NCBI GenBank assembly: GCA_017428155.1
Contig: JAFRRJ010000006.1
Location: 1 to 59,992 of the forward strand
Source: Clostridiales bacterium
GTDB taxonomy: Bacteria > Bacillota > Clostridia > Saccharofermentanales > Saccharofermentanaceae
DNA: 59,992 nt
Direction of reading: 5' to 3'
Below the pieces are notes generated by a model. It was not told the DNA's origin, did not search any database, and saw only the letters and a list, made by a program, of their open reading frames with translations. The position numbers were made by a program, and so were the translations under genes. Within the stretch, counting starts at the first letter, position 1. Each line of letters starts with the position of its first letter. Below are positions 42,904-50,900 of this stretch, piece by piece.

Positions 42904-43590
42904 ATGAAGACAGAAAGATCATTTCCTGCTATTAAGGCAGCTGCAGTACTTATGACACTGGTGCTTTCAGCAGGACCGGTCACCGCGTGCACGGAAAAAC
43001 CTACCGTGAACACTGATAACACCACGCAAATCACAGATGGATCAGAGAAAGATTCCGGCGGTAAAACAGAAACAACATATAACGGAAGCAGAAGATTCGC
43101 TACTGACTATCCGCTTGAGATAAAGGAACAAAAGAGTGACTTCCTGGACGACTGGACCATCTGGAAAAGACAGGAAGACGGCGTTACCTTCCTCCAGATC
43201 GACAATACGGGATTTCACGGAAGAGAGACAGAAATAGAATTTCTGAGCTTCCGTGTTTATGATTCCGCAGAAGATGCAAAGACTGCATTTGACGGCTATT
43301 ACAACAGTTCCAAAGAATTCGATAACGGCAGATTCTGGGAGGAAGGAGATAGCTGGTTCATCTCGGAGGAACCCGGTGTAATGGATGCATCTATAGTCTG
43401 GATGAACTACATAGAAGACAATGTCATTATCTCCACACATCTCGGCATGTTATCTGCATTGAGCAAGGAAGATTATGCGGACACATCTTCAGGCTCCGGG
43501 AAATCCGATGCGGCAAACCGTAAGAACTACATTCTCGATAACTCATCCTCAATCAGAGATTATGTGATCGGCGTGATCATGGAAGCATAG
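42904..43590 (+). CDS. Putative lipoprotein
   Basis: A 228-residue protein with a signal peptide of about 29 residues ending in GPVTAC, a lipobox-like site (Cys29). A Ser/Thr/Asp-rich linker (30-60) follows, then a soluble domain with WTIWKRQEDGVTFLQID and YDSAEDAKTAFDGYY. Probably attached to the outer face of the membrane. AGCGGAGG precedes the ATG. No family is recognised. A plausible but weak promoter (TATAAA at about 42854) lies upstream; the 221-nt gap separates it from the divergent CPCC-like gene. Confidence 0.68.
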   Translation: MKTERSFPAIKAAAVLMTLVLSAGPVTACTEKPTVNTDNTTQITDGSEKDSGGKTETTYNGSRRFATDYPLEIKEQKSDFLDDWTIWKRQEDGVTFLQIDNTGFHGRETEIEFLSFRVYDSAEDAKTAFDGYYNSSKEFDNGRFWEEGDSWFISEEPGVMDASIVWMNYIEDNVIISTHLGMLSALSKEDYADTSSGSGKSDAANRKNYILDNSSSIRDYVIGVIMEA

Positions 43591-43666
43591 TCTTCAAATA
43601 TCCGCCGGATTATTGTATAACGGTGCATAAGAACGGCAGTTGATCAAAGAGGCATTGGATTTCCAT

Positions 43667-43927
43667 ATGAAGTTACCGAAGATCAATATATTTCATCCCG
43701 TCGGAAAAGCTAATGATAACGGGAAAGACGCTAACAGCGGGATCAGATTCGATCCTGATACTCAGTATGCGGTGATAAGAAGTTCCATCTGCACCGGGGA
43801 GAAAGTCGCCGGCTTCAAGAATAAGAAAGACGGTCACTTCACCGAAGTAATGGTCATAAGGTCATCTGCGGACGAGAAGAGATTCATGTCGTTATACGGT
43901 ATCGATAAGGTCCGCACAGAATACTGA
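43667..43927 (+). CDS. Small hypothetical protein
   Basis: An 86-residue soluble protein with beta-type stretches (IRFDPDTQYAVIRSS, FTEVMVIRSS). The start is uncertain: ATG 43667 is used here, but TTG codons at 43640 and 43655 are also in frame, with AGAGG between them. It follows the lipoprotein gene on the same strand. No family is recognised. Confidence 0.5.
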   Translation: MKLPKINIFHPVGKANDNGKDANSGIRFDPDTQYAVIRSSICTGEKVAGFKNKKDGHFTEVMVIRSSADEKRFMSLYGIDKVRTEY

Positions 43928-43961
43928 TATCATTCTATTCCGGTCCTTCGTGACTGATGAT

Positions 43962-44699
43962 TCAGATCTCCGACAAAAAATCCATTATCCTTTTATTGAT
44001 ATCATCGATCTGTTCCCCGACGAAGTGCGGACGGTGTCCGCCTCCCATTACCTTGTAACACTTTGCAGAAGGAACTTTCTCCTTTAATTCCTCAACAGTA
44101 CCAAACGGATCGTTCTCGCCGTTGATAAAGAATGCCGGACATGTGATTCTCTGCCACTCGGCATCGGTAAGACAGGGCTGTGTCTGCCAGTCAGCCACGG
44201 TGTTCCTTAAATATGTCTGCCAGTCACCTTTGTGCGCCTCAGAATGCCTGATCTTTATGTCTTCTATGAAATCTTCCGCACCGCTCTTTATAAGATTTTC
44301 CGGAAGAAAATCCTCCGCGCCTTCAGGCCTTGCATGAGCAGCACCTCCAATAGTTACGAGGCGCTTAACCTTCTCAGGATAATTCGCCGCCATGTAGCAG
44401 CCGACATAGGCACCGCAGCTGTATCCGATAATGTGCGCCTTATCTATACCGAGTTTGTCCAGAAACACAGCCATGTCATCTGCGATGATCCTGCTGTTCC
44501 AGCTAAGGTCATCACAGGTTGTTCTCCCATGGCCTCGAAAATCAGGAAACAAACATCTGTAGCGTCCTGAGAAAGGTACTATCTGTCCGGAGAAAGCCAG
44601 CAATCCTCTGCTGAAGTGGCTGTGGAGAAACAATACTGCCTCTCCTCTGCCAAATTCCTCGTAATAAAGATTGAGTCCGTTTAGTTCTGCATACGGCAT
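43962..44699 (-). CDS. Alpha/beta hydrolase
   Basis: A 245-residue hydrolase. The oxyanion strand is VLFLHSHFSRG, with FPDFRGHG before the nucleophile elbow GYSCGA (GxSxG). The catalytic Asp is in FINGENDPFG and the His in MGGGHRPHF. The core matches esterase/haloperoxidase-like enzymes; the substrate cannot be read. GGAGG lies 9 nt upstream of the ATG. It lies 27 nt after the flavin-reductase gene, probably in the same transcript. Confidence 0.9.
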   Translation of the reverse strand: MPYAELNGLNLYYEEFGRGEAVLFLHSHFSRGLLAFSGQIVPFSGRYRCLFPDFRGHGRTTCDDLSWNSRIIADDMAVFLDKLGIDKAHIIGYSCGAYVGCYMAANYPEKVKRLVTIGGAAHARPEGAEDFLPENLIKSGAEDFIEDIKIRHSEAHKGDWQTYLRNTVADWQTQPCLTDAEWQRITCPAFFINGENDPFGTVEELKEKVPSAKCYKVMGGGHRPHFVGEQIDDINKRIMDFLSEI

Positions 44700-44726
44700 T
44701 TTCGAGAGCCTCCGACAAAAACTGAA

Positions 44727-45326
44727 TTACAGACTCTTCATCGGTTCGCCCCATGATCCGAGATCACGGCCGTCCGTGCTCACATAATGCTGCTCGCCGC
44801 CGCAAAGCACCTGCTTTACTGACTTGAATCTCTCAATAAACGGAACAGCCTTATTGGTCAGGTCTTCTCTCATTGTCTCACCCATGATCTTGCAAAGGAA
44901 AACATCGCTTCCGCTCTCAAGGTGGATTTCCTGCATGACCTGAAGCTCCATGCTTACAGGGCTTTCGGCGATCGTCGGAACATCTAAGACCACGCCTTTC
45001 TCGATCGTGGGACTGAAGCGCATCTTATCTTCATGCTCCCTGCCGCCGACGCAGCCATAGTAGTCTGCCAGAGGCAGCAGTTCTTCGGTAACAAGATTTG
45101 CAGAGAATATTCCTTTCTTGCGGATAAGATCCTTGGTGAGCTTCTCGCCGCCAATGCATGCCATTACGCCCATCCCGGCACCCTCACCGTTAAGATCCGG
45201 CGCATAGAGATAGCTGAACCAGCAAAACAGCCCGAAATTCGGTGTGCCGTCTTCCCTGTAAGTGCCGTATAAGAACAGCTGCTGCGGGCAAAAATCGTTA
45301 TAGTTGTTTACTTTTATCTTTGACAT
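44727..45326 (-). CDS. Flavin reductase-like (flavoredoxin) protein
   Basis: A 199-residue FMN-binding protein of the flavin reductase-like family. PQQLFLYGTYREDGTPN is the start of the domain, and the IFSANLVTEELLPLADYYG block is also typical (usually NL...). It probably binds FMN and transfers electrons in redox or detoxification reactions. The start is separated by one nucleotide from the stop of the upstream gene (45328), so the two are coupled. Confidence 0.85.
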   Translation of the reverse strand: MSKIKVNNYNDFCPQQLFLYGTYREDGTPNFGLFCWFSYLYAPDLNGEGAGMGVMACIGGEKLTKDLIRKKGIFSANLVTEELLPLADYYGCVGGREHEDKMRFSPTIEKGVVLDVPTIAESPVSMELQVMQEIHLESGSDVFLCKIMGETMREDLTNKAVPFIERFKSVKQVLCGGEQHYVSTDGRDLGSWGEPMKSL

Positions 45327-45327
45327 A

Positions 45328-45840
45328 TTAATCCTGCTCCATCTTTGATCCGATATATTTGCATGCCTTGCAGACCGTAACTTCCTGATCCGGCAAAGGG
45401 GTCCGCTCAGCAGTCAAAAATGCCAGGATGCCTTTGATCTCAGATGCATTATCTGTGAGGACGAGTTTTTTGCCTCCACCGTATAGGATGGTCATCTTCA
45501 TTCTGTATTCAAGGCTGCGAATAACTCTTCTCTGATAATCTTCGATCTCAATATCATCGATATCTTTGATTGCGATCTTCTTTCTCCCGAAAAGCTGCGT
45601 TACCTTTACGGTTGTATCATCCACTTCAATGACAGCTCCGATAGCTTTATCCACAAAAAACAGAATCATGGACAAAAAGAGCAGTATCAGCAGGCTGACA
45701 CATATGGCTAAAGTTATTCCCCTAAGTGCGATATTCTCTACAGTTAACGTCGTCGCAACAAGCGAGAAAAACCATAACACGGGCAAAACTCCGCAGCAGA
45801 TTTTCAATGGAAAAAACTCGTTCCTGATCTTAAATTTCAT
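45328..45840 (-). CDS. Membrane protein with PH-like domain
   Basis: A 170-residue protein. Two membrane helices (VLPVLWFFSLVATTL and LAICVSLLILLFLSMIL) come first. A soluble beta-rich domain follows (AVIEVDDTTVKVTQLFGRKKIAIKDI) that resembles bacterial PH-like domains. The tail contains CKACK. I place the start at ATG 45840, with AGGTGA 7 nt upstream; a GTG 9 nt earlier is the alternative. Function is unknown. It precedes the flavoredoxin gene by one nucleotide. Confidence 0.6.
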   Translation of the reverse strand: MKFKIRNEFFPLKICCGVLPVLWFFSLVATTLTVENIALRGITLAICVSLLILLFLSMILFFVDKAIGAVIEVDDTTVKVTQLFGRKKIAIKDIDDIEIEDYQRRVIRSLEYRMKMTILYGGGKKLVLTDNASEIKGILAFLTAERTPLPDQEVTVCKACKYIGSKMEQD

Positions 45841-45883
45841 AATGTTCACCTATCCCTTTTATAATTTTTTACTTATTGATATT

Positions 45884-45916
45884 ACTACCCAAAACTACCC
45901 AAAACTACCCAAAACT
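45884..45916. repeat. 10-bp tandem repeat, three copies
   Basis: ACTACCCAAA is repeated exactly at 45884, 45894 and 45904, followed by ACTC. It lies in the 119-nt gap between the PH-like and DUF2716 genes, upstream of the PH-like gene. The period is close to one helical turn. Confidence 0.9.
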
Positions 45917-45959
45917 CTTCAGCCGGTTGACGATATCACCACCTTCTGCACTTATCAGT

Positions 45960-46430
45960 CTATTTTAGTGAGATTTCCAAAAGAGCGGAATTATTCTCAA
46001 ACTGCTTTATTAGCCCTTCTCCTGTAACAACGATCTCACCGAGCCACGGATGTCCGAACAAACCGTATTTCAGCTCAGGATCAAAAAAGAAATAGTAATC
46101 ACCATCCGGATAATAACTCGGGAAATATACGCTGCATTGTCTCTCATCGTCCCGGTATGAATAGTGCAGAGGGATTTCTTCCTTCGGGTCGTATGTAAAG
46201 CAGTCATGCTGCCAGTCAAGAGCATTTATTTCATCCTGCTCCAGATTAACAAAGAAAGAATTAACCAGTTTCTCCTGTTCCTCATTCCAGCAGGCCTGAG
46301 GAAGAATGAACGTCACAAACGGTGACGGTGGCTGTATCCAGTTGTATGGCACCTTGGTACATTGCGGATTAAATCCGTATTTTCCGTACATCAGGTCCCA
46401 CAACTTGTTATCGTCAGACAACAACTGCAT
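45960..46430 (-). CDS. DUF2716 family protein
   Basis: A 156-residue soluble protein matching the DUF2716 outline: LLSDDNKLWDLMYGKYGFNP at the start, then PSPFVTFILP, and a C-terminal DGDYYFFFDPELKYGLFGHPWLGEIVVTG. DUF2716 proteins are small, occur near toxin or mobile genes in many bacteria, and have no established activity. A strong ribosome site (AGAGGGA) precedes the ATG. It is the last of the immunity-like orphans before the alanine symporter gene. Confidence 0.68.
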   Translation of the reverse strand: MQLLSDDNKLWDLMYGKYGFNPQCTKVPYNWIQPPSPFVTFILPQACWNEEQEKLVNSFFVNLEQDEINALDWQHDCFTYDPKEEIPLHYSYRDDERQCSVYFPSYYPDGDYYFFFDPELKYGLFGHPWLGEIVVTGEGLIKQFENNSALLEISLK

Positions 46431-46463
46431 ATTTATCCCTCTTTTCCTAATAATATGATGCTT

Positions 46464-47918
46464 CTATTTCCACAGATCGGTTTCTTCAGGCTTAAGTCCA
46501 ATATCAGCAGCTTTGAAAACGGGGTTCCTGCCGGCTTTCTTCTGCGCCTCATAGTCTTTCAGCGTCTTGACTGCTATGCTTCCAAGCAACGCACATGCGG
46601 GAATATTTATAAGCGTCATTCCGCCCATTGTAATATCAGCAGCCGCCCATGCGGCATCCATCGGAATAATGGCACCAAAAAAGATAACGACAGCGCAAAT
46701 GATATGGAAAATGTTGAGAAATCTTTTCGATGGCATCTTCTTATGATTAAGGAATGCAAGCGCATTATCGACATAGAAAAGATTTCCTAAAAGCGTTGTA
46801 AAAGCGAAAAGAACCATCGCCACAGTAATGAATACCGGTCCGAAGCCCCCGAAGACAGTTGATATGGAATTCTGGACATACTGTGCACCGGCAACTGCCT
46901 CGCTTCGTTCCGCTCCGGAAGATAAACACATCAATGCGGTTGCAGTACAAAGAAGAAGCGTATCGATATATACGGATAAGGTCTGGACGAGTCCCTGCTT
47001 TGCAGGATGAGTAACATTTGCAGATGCTGAAGCGTTAGGCGCAGAACCGACACCTGCCTCATTGGAATACAGGCCGCGCTTGATGCCGTATACAAGACAC
47101 GAGCCCGCGACGCCGCCGAATATCGCTTTGAAGTTAAATGCGTCCTTGAAGATCTCCACAAACATTGAAGGGATATTCCTGAAATTGACCACAATAACGA
47201 TCAGGGATATGAGCACATAAGCGATACCCATAACCGGGACCAGGATCTCCGTAAACCTGACAACACGCTTGCCTTTGCCGAGCATAAAGAATGCCACCAG
47301 GATCATAAGAATAAATCCGACTGCAACGGCAGCAACACTTACCTTATTTCCGAACAAATCAAGCATATTATCCCGGTAGAATCCGTAAGCCTCAAATGAA
47401 GACTGAAGATTATATGAGCAAAGAAGATTGAATCCGAATCCGTATGTTGCTATGAGGAAAATACAAAACACTACTGACAGCCACGGTGCGTGAAGTGCCC
47501 TTTCGATATAGTATGCCGGACCTCCGAAGAAGTTCCCGGTCTCATCCTTCCTCTTAAATATCTGGGCAAGTGTACTTTCCACAAAAGCAGAAGCTGCTGT
47601 GATAATGCACATAAGCCACATCCAGAAACATGCACCCGGACCGCCGATACAGACAGCAGTGGATACACCGACGATATTGCCTGTTCCCACACGTGACGCG
47701 GTGGATATCATCAGCGCCTGAAATGATGATACTGTCTTGCCTGATTTATCGTCCGAAGGTTCAAGCAGGAGTTTGCATGATTCCTTGAACAAACGAAGCT
47801 GAACAAATTTTGTCCTGAATGTAAAATACAGACCTGCAGCTGTCATGATTATGATCAGCACCGGGAAATATAAAACCGAGTCAGCCGAATTCAGAAAATC
47901 AAGAATGCTTTGCCCCAT
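46464..47918 (-). CDS. AGCS-family Na+/alanine (glycine) symporter
   Basis: A 484-residue membrane protein with about eleven membrane segments. The family signatures are present: STASRVGTGNIVGVSTAV in the N-terminal half and KRGLYSNEAGVGSAPNASA in the C-terminal half. Members import alanine or glycine with sodium. GGAGAGG lies before the ATG. It follows the DUF4132 gene by 26 nt on the same strand and could be read through from it, but it is functionally unrelated. Confidence 0.94.
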   Translation of the reverse strand: MGQSILDFLNSADSVLYFPVLIIIMTAAGLYFTFRTKFVQLRLFKESCKLLLEPSDDKSGKTVSSFQALMISTASRVGTGNIVGVSTAVCIGGPGACFWMWLMCIITAASAFVESTLAQIFKRKDETGNFFGGPAYYIERALHAPWLSVVFCIFLIATYGFGFNLLCSYNLQSSFEAYGFYRDNMLDLFGNKVSVAAVAVGFILMILVAFFMLGKGKRVVRFTEILVPVMGIAYVLISLIVIVVNFRNIPSMFVEIFKDAFNFKAIFGGVAGSCLVYGIKRGLYSNEAGVGSAPNASASANVTHPAKQGLVQTLSVYIDTLLLCTATALMCLSSGAERSEAVAGAQYVQNSISTVFGGFGPVFITVAMVLFAFTTLLGNLFYVDNALAFLNHKKMPSKRFLNIFHIICAVVIFFGAIIPMDAAWAAADITMGGMTLINIPACALLGSIAVKTLKDYEAQKKAGRNPVFKAADIGLKPEETDLWK

Positions 47919-47944
47919 GCAAACCTCTCCTGCAATTTAATACA

Positions 47945-50900
47945 TTATACGATCTGATCCAGAATGAACGGATCCTTTATCTTGCTGTCATCTGCAAACA
48001 GCAATATCTTGGATATGATCTCTGCCGTCTTCGGATCGTCATCAACAAACGGCAGGAAGATTCGTCCGCGTCTCTGTGAATGAACAGGAAGAACATTGAT
48101 CATGAGACCGCCGTCCAGATGAATTACACCGCTTCCGAGATGAACATTGTAGCTTGCGCGTTCTCCCTTGATAAGCGCATGTGTTGCAGTGAAGGACACA
48201 TTCTTGAGCTTGAAGCTCTTGCATGTGAACTCCGCGATAGCACGGCGCATCTCGACAGTGGAATGAGACATCTCAGGATCGACTCCGCCGGCATGAGCAA
48301 CACTGACAGCAAGATCGACATCGCGCATTACCTCAGAGAAAAGGATATCCGGAACATCTGCGATCTTTATTCTTTCACCTGTCTTACGGTCATAGAAAGC
48401 GACCCATTCAAGTGTAGGTTCCTCTATATCCGAAGGTGAGAACCAGTCTGCCAGGGCGTAGATCGTAGCAATGATGTTTTCCTTGTAATAGACCTTCTGA
48501 AGGCCATCCTCGACATCAGCGATCCATCGTCTGCTCTTCAAAACTCCGACAGTCTTCTTAGTCTGGATCTGATTGCCTGCATATCTTCTTGAATCAAGGC
48601 AGTTCTTCTCTTCATCAGTCTTTACATAAAGCTCACGGAAGACCTGCTTGAAGGGCTGAACGATCTCATTATCAAAGATGAGTTTTTGCATATCCTTCCA
48701 TACACCGGCCTTAAACAAAGTATACGGATGAACGATATAGACATCGCTTCCCTTCTTTTTCTTAAGATCCTTCCAAAGACCGAAATCACCGCCGCACTCA
48801 AAGACAAGAGAATCTATCATATCCGTAAGGACAGGATTATCCTTAAGTGCATCGATCTCTTCGACGGTAAAGACCGTGCGGCTTTCCATAGCTTCCTCGA
48901 ACATTATCCTCGTACGTCTGTACTGCTCGGTAAATGTCTGCTTTGCTTCCTGAAGCTCTAAAACATAATCATCCTTTTTAATAGCTGCAGGAACTGATTT
49001 CAATTCCTTGCCGCCCTTTACTACCTTCGTGCTGACCTTGCCTCCGTCAACATAAAGACACATCTCGATATCGCCGACCGCATGAGGGGCCCAGAATGAA
49101 GCAAGTCCTGTGGCAATCTCATTTTCCATCTTCAGGATAAATCTCGTCTCATCCTGATAGCCCTGTGCAGTCGCCATGTTCTTTATTGCAGTCTCGCCTG
49201 CAAGTTTCTCGCTTGCGCGTCTCTGCGCGCCGAACTTTCTGCTTTCCTTGATGAACTGCCTTATGTAGCAGTATCTGTCGCGGATATCCGCATCGCTGCC
49301 CTGAATGATGGCATAAGCCATGAGAAGATCCTTATTGCGCTTTTTCTCGATCTCCTCTCTGGTTTTCCTGGCATCAAGCTTGCCTGTTGCAGCGTCGGCA
49401 TATTTCCGGGCGCGTGCATGCTTAGCACCGTCAGAAATGTATTTAGCAGCATCATAAATCTCGTCAAATCTCTTCTCGCCCAGCACGGAATAGACTTCCT
49501 TGAACCAGTTGCTGTCAAAGGCTCCGGCATTAAACTCATCTGCTGAGATAGGGGAATATTTAGCAATGGCTGCTTTGCGCTTTTCATCAAAATGTTCATT
49601 CATGTGAGCCATGAAGTAATAGCAGCCTGAGCGGAATCCGTCAAAGCCGAGGAATTCACCGATGATATCAAGCCATTCGGGAGAGAACAATGCTGCCTCA
49701 ATGAGACGCTGATCCCTGATATCTGTCCCCTTGATCATTTCCTTGAGTTTTTGAGCCTGCTCCTTTACGTCACCGTCACGAGAATCGGGAACACAGACAG
49801 CCAGAAGATGCGAGAGAACCGCTTCTTTAGAATCATTGTTGCTGTATCCGTATCTCGAGCGGTTGAAAGTGCTCTTGCCGAAAGCCTTCAGTATCCCGAC
49901 AAAGAATTCGAGTCCGTAAAGCCTGTTGACCGAATGTATATAAGCGGAATAATCCGTCGGGGAATCGCCGCGCTTAAGTTCCTTCCCGACAATGAAAGGA
50001 ATAAACGTCTCGTAGCACTCTTCTGCCAGCTCAAGGAGTTTCATATCAGATTCGGTAAGAGTCTTCGGATCTATCGGTTTATTCTCGAACGTCTTTCCAA
50101 GGAAAGCTCTGATAGCATAATTCGTTCTGTAGGAATAGGTTCTGAGCCTTGTACTCTTTGCATCATCACGCTCCCTGATAAAGATTATCAGCGTAGACAG
50201 GAGTTCAAGTGTCTCTTTCTCAAAACCGTCAAAGAATCGCTTATAAAGAAAATCCTTTGATATAAGACCGTTAGCACAAGCTGAAATATATGACCCGATA
50301 TCAGGTGTATTCATTTTGCCCGTTCTGCTGTTTCTGGTGCTGTAACGCCACAGCTCATTATCTCTGAAATAATCCCCGTCAAATTTGTCTACAAGTGCAT
50401 ACTTGATTGGGAAAGACTTGCTGTCAGAAGGTATTCCCGACACAAAGAATGAGAAGACATCATCACAAATCGGAGTTCTGGTCAGTTCTTCCCTTTCCAG
50501 ATTAGTTCTTGCATTTCCGATAATATCCGCTTTTGTAAAAGAGAAGATCATCGGATCGTCCGATTTGATCATATGATACGCAATAGCACGTCCGATATCA
50601 GCTTTAAGCTCTGAAATAGCATGTTTGCCAATAAGATAATCAATTACTATTGAAAAAGAATCGTAGTGCTTTAGTTTTTTCAGATTCGTTTCCTTATAAT
50701 CGCTGCCAAAAAACTCTTCAACATATTTGTTGCAGTAATCCAAAAATCCGTTTATGTCATTCAGTTTGCGGTAATCTCTTATAAGGATCCAGTCGAGCCT
50801 TAAAAGTTGATCTTCAGACTTGACCGATTTATCGTAAAACTCATCCCAAAGCTCAGGAAAAGGTACCGAGTAAGTATCAGTCTCTTTCGAATAAGACTTA

